Source: Pararobbsia silviterrae (GTDB lineage Bacteria > Pseudomonadota > Gammaproteobacteria > Burkholderiales > Burkholderiaceae). From it: a stretch of DNA of 64,000 nt. The first letter of the stretch is position 1, and each line of letters starts with the position of its first letter. The notes under the pieces are model-generated. The model had not been told where the DNA came from and ran no database searches. It saw only the letters and a program-made list of their open reading frames with translations. The position numbers and the translations under genes are program-made. Shown here piece by piece: positions 16,814 to 25,639 of the stretch. The DNA lies in the NCBI RefSeq assembly GCF_003628125.1, contig NZ_RBZU01000001.1, positions 372,001-436,000 on the forward strand. The letters are read 5' to 3'.

Positions 16814-17395
16814 CTAGATCAGCGCGGCGGCTTCGCGCAGGCGTCGAGCGGTGGCGGGGAGTCCGGCGCGCTCAAGCGCGTATGCGAAGTCGTCGGCGCT
16901 AGTCTCGGGTTTTTTCCGGCGCGCGCGCATGTGTTTGAACGATGTCATCGCCGTGACGGGATCGAGGTCCCATTGATGGATGATGAAACGATCCGGGTCC
17001 ACGACTTCGATCCCGTAGGCATTGACGATTCCGCTCGGAAAATCGCGCAGATTGGCCGTCACGATGCAATCGGCGTGTCCGGCGACTGCCGCCGCGAGCA
17101 CATGCCGATCGTCGGGGTCCGGCAGCGCGTAGGCCGCCGCCAGCGGACCCCAGGCGGTATCCGGGACCTCCCAGTCCGGCACGGCTTCACGCATGCAGTC
17201 TCGCCGAAATAGGAGTCGGTCCCTGAGGTCGGGGCGCTGCGCTTCCAGTGCGGCGATCCATTCGGATTCGATACGTGTCGACCATTTGGCCGCGAAGAGT
17301 CCTGCCGTCGCGAGACTCAGCAGGGCATCCGCGATCGCAATCGAATACAGGACGCAGGCATCGAGCAGTGCGGTGTACTGGGCATTGCCCGCCAT
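16814..17395 (-). CDS. PIN-domain ribonuclease toxin (VapC-like)
   Basis: A 193-residue protein with PIN-domain acidic residues spread along the chain: LLDACVLYS (Asp12), the LPDPDDRHVLAAA segment and CIVTANLRDFP (PF13470-like, PIN_3). These toxins cleave RNA with Mg2+ or Mn2+. The ATG at 17395 overlaps the stop of the upstream antitoxin gene by one base, indicating coupled translation. A C-terminal tail (~135-193, MTSFKHMRARRKKPETSADDFAYALERAGLP) extends beyond the PIN core, as in other long members of this subfamily. Confidence 0.85.
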   Translation of the reverse strand: MAGNAQYTALLDACVLYSIAIADALLSLATAGLFAAKWSTRIESEWIAALEAQRPDLRDRLLFRRDCMREAVPDWEVPDTAWGPLAAAYALPDPDDRHVLAAAVAGHADCIVTANLRDFPSGIVNAYGIEVVDPDRFIIHQWDLDPVTAMTSFKHMRARRKKPETSADDFAYALERAGLPATARRLREAAALI

Positions 17396-17865
17396 CAGTA
17401 GTCGAGTCCGAGCTCGCGCGCGTTGTCGGCCAGTCGGTCGAGTGCCGTGGCCTGCTTCTCGCGCATCGTGTTCGCGTACTGCACGAGATCGTCAAAGGCG
17501 ATTCGCCGATGTGTACCGACCATTCGATGCGGCAGCCGGCCTTCCGTGATTTCCTTGATCACGAACGGACGCGACACATTCAGAAAGTGTGCGGCTTCGA
17601 CTGTCGTGAATTCGCGCTTCGCGGGCATTAGCGTGATGGGCCGCCCTTCGCTCAATGCACCGAGCAGTTGTCCGATCAATTTCAGCGCCGCCGGCGGCAC
17701 TTCGACGCTCGGATGCGTGCCCGTATCGGTCGTCAGGGTGATGGCCGCAGCCCTCGAATGGTCGAGGGCTTCCATGATGCAGCGCTGCGCGACGCGCGCC
17801 ATTTCGAGTTCCTCGTCGGTGAGCAGCGGCGGTGTGACCTCGCGGATTCGGTCTTCAGTGGTCAT
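17395..17865 (-). CDS. Antitoxin with excisionase-type helix-turn-helix
   Basis: From ATG 17865 (MTTEDRIREVTPP) the protein is 156 residues. An HTH_17/excisionase-type DNA-binding domain lies at ~85-135 (REFTTVEAAHFLNVSRPFVIKEITEGRLPHRMVGTHRRIAFDDLVQYA). The N-terminal ~80 residues are probably helical and acidic, and the C-terminal tail (EKQATALDRLADNARELGLDY) would reach the toxin. Its stop shares a base with the toxin start. It probably represses its own promoter, and an AT-rich inverted repeat is found about 100-130 bp upstream. Confidence 0.82.
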   Translation of the reverse strand: MTTEDRIREVTPPLLTDEELEMARVAQRCIMEALDHSRAAAITLTTDTGTHPSVEVPPAALKLIGQLLGALSEGRPITLMPAKREFTTVEAAHFLNVSRPFVIKEITEGRLPHRMVGTHRRIAFDDLVQYANTMREKQATALDRLADNARELGLDY

Positions 17866-18369
17866 GAAAGACGGCCTTTTTAAAGTGCACAACGTGATGG
17901 GCGGCGTGTCGGGCCAGCAGGGGCCGGGTGTGCAGTGCAACGCCGCACCAAACGCAATATCTGCATTAAACGAAATATATGAATTAAATGCAACGCTTGT
18001 CGAGGGTGTCCGTGGCGTCGACGAATCGAGCCACAGGTGCACCTCACGGCCGTTCGCCGGGCCCGGCGGTGGCTTCCGAGCGATGAGCCGAACAGCCGAG
18101 CAGCCGGATTAGGCGGGATTTTCGCTGCGCTGAGCGGACGCGGTCTTGAACGTTTCCTTCATGTCATGCGAATCGCGAAGGCGGGACGAATCGTGCAGAA
18201 AGCGCTCGGGCATCGATTGCGTCGGGGACGGAAGGGGACAGTCGTCTGCCGGATATCGGCGGAATGCTGTTCGGTTTGCCGGCCGATCCATAAAAAAAGC
18301 CGCCGGCGCTGGATTCAGCGCGTGGCGGCTCGATGCGTTATTGATCGAATCGGATAACGCGATGCGCGA
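17866..18369. other. Intergenic region: toxin-antitoxin promoter side and tannase terminator
   Basis: No gene is supported in these 504 bp. An AT-rich patch (17951-18000) holds TGCATTAA (17962-17969) facing TTAAATGCA (17984-17992), a candidate antitoxin operator. The intrinsic terminator of the tannase-family gene lies at 18291-18330. Confidence 0.6.
18291..18330 (-). terminator. Rho-independent terminator of the tannase-family gene
   Basis: Read on the minus strand, AGCCGCC pairs with GGCGGCT and an inner GCGCTG pairs with CAGCGC around a short loop. Seven T residues follow immediately (18298-18292). It lies about 40 bp after the stop at 18370. This is the clearest intrinsic terminator in the window. 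Confidence 0.88.
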
Positions 18370-20166
18370 TCAGTGGTTCACGCAATGCACGTGATCGCCG
18401 TCGACCGAGCAGGCCATCTGATTACCCGGCGAGTAGTGCTTGAGGCCGGCGAAATCGTAGACGTCGCTCACGCCCGCGGGGACGTCCGCGCGCACATAGC
18501 TGTCCGCCGAGTTGATATCGCCGCCGGCGTACCGCACCGTCGACGGATACGGGAAGACGGGGCGGCTCTTGAGCACGGTGTCATCCTTCTCGCTCTTGAC
18601 GAAGTTGACGACGACCTTGTCCGGCGCGGTGCCCGTTTCGACCCAGCTCATCAGCGGCGTCAGGAAGTCCTCGGTCGCGGGCGAGGGGCCGCCGTTGCAG
18701 TGATAGACGCCGGGGATCATGTAAAGGCGCGCGAATTTGTCGAACGCATCGGCGCCCACGAACGCCTTGACCTTCGACACGTAGTTCAGCGTCGTGAAAG
18801 GCGATGCGCCTGTATCCGCCCAGCCGTGCCAGATCACGAGCTTGCCGCCGTGCGCGATGAACGCGCGCAGGTCCGGATTCGTCGGATTCCAGAGACCGTC
18901 GAGCTTCGTGAGCTTCGTGTATTCGGCCGACGTGAACGCCATGTTCGCGTTCGTGATGCCCGTGGGGGCGCCGAACTGAGCCATATAATTCGGGAAGTCC
19001 CACGAGAACGCCTTGTCCGCCGAATTCTTGAGGCCGATCGGATCGCCGACATGCTTCGGCACCATACCGCCGAGCCAGCCCGCTTCGCCGCCGATCGGCA
19101 TGTCGCCCGCGGTCAGATGACGTCCGTGTTCGTCGACGGGACCCGACCAGATCTTCCGGACCACGGCGATCTGTTCCTGTGTCAGACACGTATCGTCGTC
19201 CTGACCCTTCGCGCAGGCGATCGTACGCGGGTCGAACGTGCATGCGCGCGGGTCCTGCACGAGGCCGCCCGCATCGCCGCACGCTTGCGTGACGGCCTTG
19301 ACGAGCGCGGGGATCTTGTTCGCCGTGAGAATCGGCGAGCCGTCGGGCTTCGAATTCACACGCACGTTCCAGGCGTGATAGAACGTATTGGTCTCGACTT
19401 CGTCGATGACGGGCGCGCCGACGAGCATGCCGTCATAGTCGGTCGGGTAGCGCTGCGCCTCGTGGAGACCCTCACGGCCGCCGTCGGAGCACCCTGAGTA
19501 ATAGGATTTCGCGGGCGCCTTGCCGTAGTACTTCGTGACGAGATTCTTGACGACGACGGTTGTCGCGTGCATGCCCGAATACGCGAGGTCGACGACGGCG
19601 GTCGGGTTGTCCTTCGCCCATGCGCCGTCGGGGTAATCGCCCTTGTGACCGAGATCCGTCGCGACCGTGGCGACGCGATTCGACGTCAACGGCGCACAGC
19701 CCTTCGCGGCTGCATCGACGCCGCCGTTGTCGATATTGACCATGCCGCAGTATCCGCCGCAGCCGATCATGAGGAAGCGCTGCGTATACGTCTGCAAAGG
19801 CAGACGCGCTTCGAAATGGATACGGCCTTCGACGGTGCCCTTGACGTCGCAGAAGCCCGTGTCGCCGCCTCCCGAGACTTCCGCGCTCGTGACGGTTCCC
19901 GCGATGGGGCCGCCGTTCGCGAGATCGGCCGACTTGAGATCGGCGCATTGCATGACGGGCTGTGCGACATCGAGCTTCGCGAGTGCTTCGGCGGGTGCGT
20001 CGGCAGCCGCATGGGCCGTTCCCGTCATGCCGGCCGACAGCGCCGCGAGGAGGCTGAGCGGCGCGACGACGGCACGGGTGAAGGTGCGGCCGACCGAGCG
20101 CGGCGAGCGGCCCGCGGCGATGAAATGAAGCATTCGCGTCGCGAAGCTTCGATAAGGGTGTCTCAT
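18370..20166 (-). CDS. Tannase/feruloyl esterase family alpha/beta hydrolase (secreted)
   Basis: A 598-residue protein of the tannase family (PF07519). The N-terminus has a basic region, a hydrophobic core and AHA-A near residue 53, which fits Sec export. The catalytic serine is in GCSDGG (Ser227). The Asp is expected in WHGWADTGASP, and the His in PGVYHCNGGPSP. Cysteines flank the active-site segments as in fungal feruloyl esterases (CADLK, GCGGYC, CS/YHC). It would hydrolyse ester bonds of plant phenolics such as gallate or ferulate in the periplasm or outside the cell; the substrate is inferred. It is monocistronic, with its own terminator. Confidence 0.9.
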   Translation of the reverse strand: MRHPYRSFATRMLHFIAAGRSPRSVGRTFTRAVVAPLSLLAALSAGMTGTAHAAADAPAEALAKLDVAQPVMQCADLKSADLANGGPIAGTVTSAEVSGGGDTGFCDVKGTVEGRIHFEARLPLQTYTQRFLMIGCGGYCGMVNIDNGGVDAAAKGCAPLTSNRVATVATDLGHKGDYPDGAWAKDNPTAVVDLAYSGMHATTVVVKNLVTKYYGKAPAKSYYSGCSDGGREGLHEAQRYPTDYDGMLVGAPVIDEVETNTFYHAWNVRVNSKPDGSPILTANKIPALVKAVTQACGDAGGLVQDPRACTFDPRTIACAKGQDDDTCLTQEQIAVVRKIWSGPVDEHGRHLTAGDMPIGGEAGWLGGMVPKHVGDPIGLKNSADKAFSWDFPNYMAQFGAPTGITNANMAFTSAEYTKLTKLDGLWNPTNPDLRAFIAHGGKLVIWHGWADTGASPFTTLNYVSKVKAFVGADAFDKFARLYMIPGVYHCNGGPSPATEDFLTPLMSWVETGTAPDKVVVNFVKSEKDDTVLKSRPVFPYPSTVRYAGGDINSADSYVRADVPAGVSDVYDFAGLKHYSPGNQMACSVDGDHVHCVNH

Positions 20167-20736
20167 GGATGTGCCTTTATGCGTTCTATCAATCGGACAC
20201 GTGCTGACGCTCGAATCGCGGCCACGTGAAAAAAAAGCGTACTACGCAAGGTGTCTGTAGGGAAACGCGCGTGGCTCGGCTGCGTACGATGTGCGAACGC
20301 GCGCGTGCGTTGATCGTTCGGATCTAGGGTTAAGGAGAGGGCGCCGATCGTACGGGCGCGACGGTCCTCAGATCGGCATTGACATGCATGTCGACGTGGG
20401 TATCGCGATCGAAAACGGCGCGATATGTACGGATTGCCGGTGCAGTTCGGTGTGCGATCGATGGCGCTTGGGCGTGCGTCGCCGATGCGGGGTATGTGAA
20501 TTCCGCGTGCCTTCGCACGGGCGCTGATGCCGGGCGACCGTGTATGTTTTACCGGATGTCGAATCGCCGCAGCGCCGCCGACGGCCGCTCATTTTCCGTA
20601 ATATCGCCCGGCCTTATGCCGTGAAATCGCAGCGTGCATAATGTCGCGATCGACGGATCGCGACGCGCGGCGCCTCTGCGCGCATGATCGATTCGGCATT
20701 CGTAACGATGACGTGTCGCGCCGCGACGGATAAAAG
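20167..20736. other. Divergent intergenic region, no gene recognised
   Basis: The short ORFs in this 570-bp region have no coding character. It carries the upstream regions of the tannase-family gene (left) and the DsbG-like gene (right). The notable element is an inverted repeat at 20643-20664 directly after a CATAAT (20637-20642) that may be a -10 box. Confidence 0.6.
20643..20664. promoter_or_regulatory. Perfect 9-bp inverted repeat before the DsbG-like gene
   Basis: GTCGCGATC (20643-20651) and GATCGCGAC (20656-20664) form a perfect 9-bp inverted repeat with a GACG centre. It starts one base after a possible -10 hexamer CATAAT, about 75 bp before the gene, so it would cover the transcription start. 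A repressor site is inferred. Confidence 0.45.
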
Positions 20737-21351
20737 ATGAAGACTTTCGTAACACGCATGCTGGCCGCGGGACTGTTCGGCACCGCTTTGCTGGCCCACG
20801 CGGCGGACGGACCGGCGCCGACGTACCTGCCGTTCAACGCCGCGAACGGTTTCCAGAATGCGCCTTCGATCGTCGAAGGCGCGAGCGGATCGGCGGTCAA
20901 GACGACGATCTATGTTTTCATGGATCCGAACTGCATTTACTGTCACCTCGCATGGAAGGCGCTTCAGCCGTACGAGGCTGTCGGTTTGCAGGTGCACTGG
21001 ATTCCGATGGGCTTTTTGAAGCCCGATTCTCCGGGCAAGGCGGCCGCGCTGCTGGTGTCGAAGGATGGCGCGGCGCTGCTCAAGACGCTCGAAACGAATT
21101 ATTCGGAGCAGGACGAATCGGGCGGCATCGCTCCGCTCGCGACGATCCCCGATGCCGTCAAGGCGCAGCTCGACGCGAATGCGCAGCTCTTCCAGTCGCT
21201 CGGTCTATCGGGAACGCCGACGATCATTTATCGCGCGTCGGGCGGCCGATGGGCCGATATCGACGGCCTTCCGAAACTCGCGGCTCTCGCGCAGATGTTG
21301 AATTTGCCCGCCCAGCCGACGACCGATCCCGAACTCCAGAAATATCAGTGA
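20737..21351 (+). CDS. Periplasmic thioredoxin-fold protein, DsbG/DsbC-like catalytic domain
   Basis: A 204-residue protein with a cleavable signal (AHA-AD, ~22). The redox motif CIYC is at residues 66-69 in VFMDPNCIYCHLAW, and the cis-proline is in LSGTPTII (Pro161). The end of the thioredoxin fold is intact. DsbG/DsbC proteins normally carry an N-terminal dimerisation domain of about 60 residues, which is missing here, so this may be a monomeric disulfide oxidoreductase. It is convergent with the histidine phosphatase gene, 13 bp away. Confidence 0.85.
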   Translation: MKTFVTRMLAAGLFGTALLAHAADGPAPTYLPFNAANGFQNAPSIVEGASGSAVKTTIYVFMDPNCIYCHLAWKALQPYEAVGLQVHWIPMGFLKPDSPGKAAALLVSKDGAALLKTLETNYSEQDESGGIAPLATIPDAVKAQLDANAQLFQSLGLSGTPTIIYRASGGRWADIDGLPKLAALAQMLNLPAQPTTDPELQKYQ

Positions 21352-21364
21352 ACGCGTGCAAGCC

Positions 21365-21982
21365 CTACATCGACGCGTCGATACCGGGGCACGACGTCGG
21401 CAGTCCGTCGAGCTGCTGACGCCGATGTTCGAATGACGCGTTTCGGCTGCCGTCGGCGTTCGTCGTGAGCCGCACGACGTAGAGACTGTCGAAGTCGTTG
21501 CTGTTCCACTTCGGCACCTGACCCGGATCCGCGCCGTATTGCTTGAGCAGGTCGATGACGGCGGCGCGCGCGAGGTGGTGCTCCCACGCGACGAAGACCA
21601 CCGCGTTCGCATAGTCGGGCGAGGTCAACGCTTTGCGCAGGCGGTCGGTGTCCTTGAAGCCGATATCGGTGTTCACAGGCAGCGAGAACGCGATCGCGGT
21701 CGGTTCGATCGTCGCGAGCGGGCGCACATAATCGTAGGACGCGCCGCTGTCGTCTTTCCGGATGCTCGGGTTCGGCGCGAAGATCGCCGTCGGCTTGCCG
21801 AACAGATGATTCAGCACCGCGGGCAGGCGCAATGAACGCTGAAGCCCCTGACAATCGAGCTGCCCGAGCCCGGCCGCGGGCTTTTCACCGTGACGAAGGA
21901 ACACGATGGTCTCGTCCGCGAGGCAGGCGTTCGAGAACGTGAAGACTGCGGCGGCGACGCATGTCGCCCAAATGGCTTTCAT
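21365..21982 (-). CDS. Secreted histidine phosphatase family protein
   Basis: From ATG 21982 (MKAIWATCVAAAVFTF) the protein is 205 residues with a signal peptide ending near CLA-DE. The phosphohistidine motif RHGEKP is at residues ~30-35 directly after the mature N-terminus, and a second histidine is in FVAWEHHLARAA. These are the core residues of the histidine phosphatase superfamily (PF00300). The periplasmic substrate is unknown. Confidence 0.82.
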   Translation of the reverse strand: MKAIWATCVAAAVFTFSNACLADETIVFLRHGEKPAAGLGQLDCQGLQRSLRLPAVLNHLFGKPTAIFAPNPSIRKDDSGASYDYVRPLATIEPTAIAFSLPVNTDIGFKDTDRLRKALTSPDYANAVVFVAWEHHLARAAVIDLLKQYGADPGQVPKWNSNDFDSLYVVRLTTNADGSRNASFEHRRQQLDGLPTSCPGIDASM

Positions 21983-22195
21983 GGGATTCCTGTCCATCGA
22001 GTGGAAGCGAGCGCGTTCGGTCGGATGGGTCGCGCGCGGCGCGAGCGGGCGGCACGCCCGGATCGGCGCGACGCATTTTCTCATTTCGTGGATCGCTGCG
22101 TGTTTGAAGGACGCTCGCCCCTACCTTATTTGAACAGGCCCATTGGCATCCGGCGGGTCGGCGATACGAGCGTGCGGCGAATCGCGCCTTATTTT

Positions 22196-22269
22196 CCGCA
22201 AATTATGCGGTGAATGAGGCGTCATGCGGAGATTGCGTCTATAATCTCCGCATGAAACGCGGAGATTAT
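22196..22269 (+). promoter_or_regulatory. Leaderless-type promoter and operator of the fic gene
   Basis: A perfect -10 box TATAAT lies at 22240-22245, six bases before the ATG at 22252, so transcription would start at or next to the start codon. The box is embedded in an inverted repeat, GCGGAGATT (22226-22234) and AATCTCCGC (22243-22251). The left arm sequence recurs inside the first codons (22259-22267). A further palindrome CCGCA-AATTA-TGCGG lies at 22196-22210. No good -35 hexamer is seen. Confidence 0.6.
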
Positions 22270-23403
22270 CTCTACATCTGGCAGGCGCCCGACTGGCCTG
22301 ATTGGCACTACGACCTCGCCGCATTAGCCGAGCCGCTCGCGCGGGTCAGCCGCGCCCAGGGCGTATTGCTCGGTCGGCTAGCCGATGTCGACGAACGGCT
22401 GCGTGGCGAGGCCAGTCTCGGCGCGCTGACCGACGACGTCGTGAAGACGAGCGAGATCGAGGGCGAACAGCTCAATGCGGCGTCGGTGCGGTCGTCGATC
22501 GCACGACGGCTCGGCGTGGATATCGGTGCATTGATGCCCGTCGATCGACACGTCGAGGGGGTCGTCGACATGACGATCGATGCGACGGCGAATTGCAATG
22601 CGCCTGTCACCGAAGACCGGTTATTCGCGTGGCATGCCGCTTTATTCCCCACGGGCTATTCCGGGCTGACCAAGATCACGGTCGCCGCATGGCGCGACGA
22701 TGCGCATGGGCCCATGCAAGTCGTCTCGGGGCCGATCGGCCGTTCACGCGTGCATTACGAAGCACCGCCCGCTGAGCGACTGCGCGACGAAATGGCGCGA
22801 TTTCTTGATTGGATGCTGACGCCGCCCGCCGATTCGCGAGAGCCCGCGTTGATTCGCGCCGCGCTCGGGCATCTTTGGTTTGTGACATTGCATCCGTTCG
22901 ACGACGGAAACGGGCGCATCGCGCGCGCGATCGGTGACTTGCTGCTCGCGCGCGCGGATGGCAGCCCGCAGCGGTTTTATAGTCTGTCCGCCCAGATTCA
23001 GCGTGAGCGCAAGGCGTATTACGCAATCCTCGAATCGACCCAGAAGGGCAGTCTCGACGTCACGGCCTGGTTGCTGTGGTTTTTGAACGCGCTCGGTGCG
23101 GCCGTGAATCAGGCGAATCGCATGGTCGATGCCGTCCTGGGCAAGACGCGCTTCTGGCAGCGATTAAGCGGTGTCGTGCTCAACGAACGGCAGATCAAAG
23201 TGCTGAATCGGCTGCTCGATGGATTCGAGGGGAACATGACGGCCGCGAAGTGGGCCGCCATGACGAAATGCTCTCCGGATACGGCACTACGCGATATCCG
23301 CGAACTCCAGGATCTCGGCCTGCTCAAGCGATCGGACGCAGGCGGTCGCAGCACGAGTTATGCGCTCGTGATGGCGCGCGCAGAGGCCGACCGCACGGAC
23401 TGA
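22252..23403 (+). CDS. Fic family AMPylase-like protein with DUF4172 and C-terminal winged helix
   Basis: ATG 22252 (MKRGDYLYIWQAPDWPDWHYD) gives 383 residues. The DUF4172 N-terminal domain carries the inhibitory-helix motif (S/T)xxxE(G/N) as T66-SEI-E70-G71, which makes this a class II Fic protein held inactive in cis. The Fic core (~115-260) has the active-site loop HPFDDGNGR from His214. A winged helix-turn-helix follows (~315-375, TAAKWAAMTKCSPDTALRDIRELQDLGLLKRSDAGGRSTSY). Fic enzymes transfer AMP or another nucleotide to a target hydroxyl. The DNA-binding tail plus the operator over its own promoter suggest self-repression. No partner antitoxin gene is adjacent. Confidence 0.92.
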   Translation: MKRGDYLYIWQAPDWPDWHYDLAALAEPLARVSRAQGVLLGRLADVDERLRGEASLGALTDDVVKTSEIEGEQLNAASVRSSIARRLGVDIGALMPVDRHVEGVVDMTIDATANCNAPVTEDRLFAWHAALFPTGYSGLTKITVAAWRDDAHGPMQVVSGPIGRSRVHYEAPPAERLRDEMARFLDWMLTPPADSREPALIRAALGHLWFVTLHPFDDGNGRIARAIGDLLLARADGSPQRFYSLSAQIQRERKAYYAILESTQKGSLDVTAWLLWFLNALGAAVNQANRMVDAVLGKTRFWQRLSGVVLNERQIKVLNRLLDGFEGNMTAAKWAAMTKCSPDTALRDIRELQDLGLLKRSDAGGRSTSYALVMARAEADRTD

Positions 23404-23442
23404 GCGCCCGTCGTCTCGCCGGCCGCGCTTGGCCTCACGACC

Positions 23443-24558
23443 TCAACGCGTCCCGTCCGCCTTCTGCGCGGGATAGATCGTCTTCCAGTCGCGCTTCATG
23501 CTGACGACGATCCATCCGCGTGTCGCGGCCTCGTCGAGGGCCTTGTCGAGTCGCGCGAATTCCGAGTCCTTGTCATAGGCGAATTCACGCGCGCCGTCGT
23601 CGTGATGCACGAGCAGCGCGAGTGTTTTGCCGGGGCCGCTCGTCGTGTATTCGAGCATTTCTCGATCGCCGTCCGAATTCCCGAACGCGAGGATCGGGCG
23701 TCGTCCGATCGCGCGAAAAATCCCGACCGGTTTGCCGGCGCCGTCATCGAAGAAATCGAATCCGGGCTCGCGCACGAGCACGGACCGCCCATCGCGGACC
23801 TCGTATCGAAGCTTCTCCTGCGTGCCGACGATATGATCGGGCGCAATGCCATACGCGCGTTCAGTCCAGACACGCATGAATTCCGACGTGCCGCCCGAAA
23901 CGATCCAGATCGTGAATCCATGGGCGCGAAGATAATCGAGCAACTCGAGCTGAGGCTGATACACGAGTTCCGTATACGGGCGGTCCAAGGTCGGGTGACG
24001 GCTGTTTGCGAGCCACTTTTGAATCGACGCGTCGTATTCGTCGGTCGTCATGCCGCTATTGGCGGCCGACAGCAGATCGAGCAAGGCCTTCTTGTGTTGC
24101 GCCATGGCCGCGCGATCATGCGCGAGCAATGCCTTGAACGCCGGGTTATCCGCCCATTCCGGATGCTCGGACGCGTGCGCCTTGAGCTGGTCGATCATGA
24201 ATGCGATCTGGAACGGCAACGGCGCTTCGCTCCAGAGCGTGCCGTCGTTATCGAACACGGCAATGCGCGCCTCGGGCGCGACATAGTCAGGCGACCCTTC
24301 GCGCGTCACATCGGCCACGAATGCGAGCAAGGCATCGCGCGCGGCGCCGTTTTGCCAAGCGGGCAGCACGCGCGCGGCAGGCACGTTCGACAGCGCCGAT
24401 GACGCGACGGCGGGCGTCTCGGGCATCGTCGCGGTCGAGGCCGCATGACTGATATTGAGGGACAACGCGAAACACGCGCCGGCCACGAACGAACCGGTGC
24501 AGCGACGCAGGCGAAGGATGACGCGATGCGCGCGCGTCGGGGACACAAGGCGATGCAT
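23443..24558 (-). CDS. Periplasmic HAD-family phosphatase/hydrolase
   Basis: A 371-residue protein with an N-terminal basic region and hydrophobic stretch (residues 18-40, ending SHA-A) consistent with export. HAD motif I is VFDNDGTLWSE (Asp103 and Asp105), motif II is in IVSGG, and the late GNSDGDREML gives motif IV. The large helical insert between motifs I and II is the C1 cap. The family includes exported haloacid-dehalogenase-like phosphatases of unknown substrate. There is no conserved neighbour. Confidence 0.85.
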   Translation of the reverse strand: MHRLVSPTRAHRVILRLRRCTGSFVAGACFALSLNISHAASTATMPETPAVASSALSNVPAARVLPAWQNGAARDALLAFVADVTREGSPDYVAPEARIAVFDNDGTLWSEAPLPFQIAFMIDQLKAHASEHPEWADNPAFKALLAHDRAAMAQHKKALLDLLSAANSGMTTDEYDASIQKWLANSRHPTLDRPYTELVYQPQLELLDYLRAHGFTIWIVSGGTSEFMRVWTERAYGIAPDHIVGTQEKLRYEVRDGRSVLVREPGFDFFDDGAGKPVGIFRAIGRRPILAFGNSDGDREMLEYTTSGPGKTLALLVHHDDGAREFAYDKDSEFARLDKALDEAATRGWIVVSMKRDWKTIYPAQKADGTR

Positions 24559-25306
24559 GATGATCGAATCCTCAAGCAGGGAATGGGCGCGACGAGTGTG
24601 CTCCGCTCTCGAAAACGTGTCGATACGGCTCGATGTTTAGCGAAAACGTCTGCCAAAGCGATACGTTTAGCGATATTTCCGGATGCGGCGCATTCGCGTA
24701 CGCAGCGTCCTCGCGACGCGAAGCAAGGACGCGCGCGCGACGATCATGAATCCAACGGCAAGTCGTGAGCGCGTGATCGATCACGTCAACGACGCGGATC
24801 GCATCGCGTGCGAGGAATCCGGATCGAACGTTCCATCGAGGCGGTGTTTCGATTGCGATATGTCTGAGTGAATCTGAGGTGTAGTCGCAGTCGGCACATC
24901 GGCACGTCCTGTCGTGTCGATCGCGCGTTTGAGTGCATGAATACGAGACTGCACGCATTTTCCCCACGCGATGCATTTTTCTGCACATAATGCGCGCGAG
25001 CCGGATCGGTCAGGCTCGACGACAACGATTTCGAGGGGAAAACCATTCGATTCATCGAATGCGAATCTCCGCCAAGGCCCGCGTTTTCGCTGCAATGCAA
25101 ACCAAGACGGGCCGCTGTTCTGTGTGACGGCGCGCAGTGCGATGCATGAAGGCTCAGTAGCATCGGACGGTGTGCCGGGATCAAACGGATGCTCGATACG
25201 AGCATCGACGGTATCGTGGGACCGGGCTCACATGGCCTGGGCCGGTTTGCATCACGCAAGCGGATTGCGCGTTCGCGCGCACTGCGTGACATGCTTTGGA
25301 ATTCCA
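24559..25306. other. Intergenic region, no gene recognised
   Basis: This 748-bp stretch contains several short ORFs on both strands, none with protein-like composition or a ribosome site. GTTTAGCGA occurs twice (24635-24643 and 24665-24673), 30 bp apart, upstream of the HAD gene and could be a regulator site. Nothing else stands out. Confidence 0.55.
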
Positions 25307-25609
25307 ATGAAATTGAACGTGCCTCAATTCGAAATTCAACCGCATTCGAGTCCGGCAAGCATGTATGACAGTCTGCCGACGACGCTCGATCAATCCGTGC
25401 CGATCGCGTTTTCGCACGGCGAGCGCGGCTTTGTGACGCTGGTGCACCTCGAACCGCGGTTTTATACGCTTGTGATCAATCAGGCGATCCTGTTCACGGG
25501 ACCTGCGCTCGGCATCATCCGGCAGATACGTCACTACGAAGAAAACCGCACCGTGTTGCCGACCGACGACGACACGCCGCCGCGCGAACGCGAATCCGGC
25601 GACGGCTGA
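25307..25609 (+). CDS. Hypothetical protein
   Basis: ATG 25307 (MKLNVPQFEIQPHSS) gives 100 residues; the frame is open further upstream but that part looks non-coding. The centre (GERGFVTLVHLEPRFYTLVINQAILFTGPALGIIRQIRHYEEN) has beta-strand and helix character with no transmembrane segment or known motif. The C-terminus is acidic and proline-rich. The gene is convergent with the MHS transporter gene. No function can be given. Confidence 0.5.
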   Translation: MKLNVPQFEIQPHSSPASMYDSLPTTLDQSVPIAFSHGERGFVTLVHLEPRFYTLVINQAILFTGPALGIIRQIRHYEENRTVLPTDDDTPPRERESGDG

Positions 25610-25639
25610 CGATCGGCGCGGCAAGCGGTCCCGATGCGC

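Noticed and set aside
24971-25306. N-terminal extension of the 25307 hypothetical gene
   Set aside because: The in-frame sequence upstream of 25307 is low in protein-like pattern and has no ribosome site.
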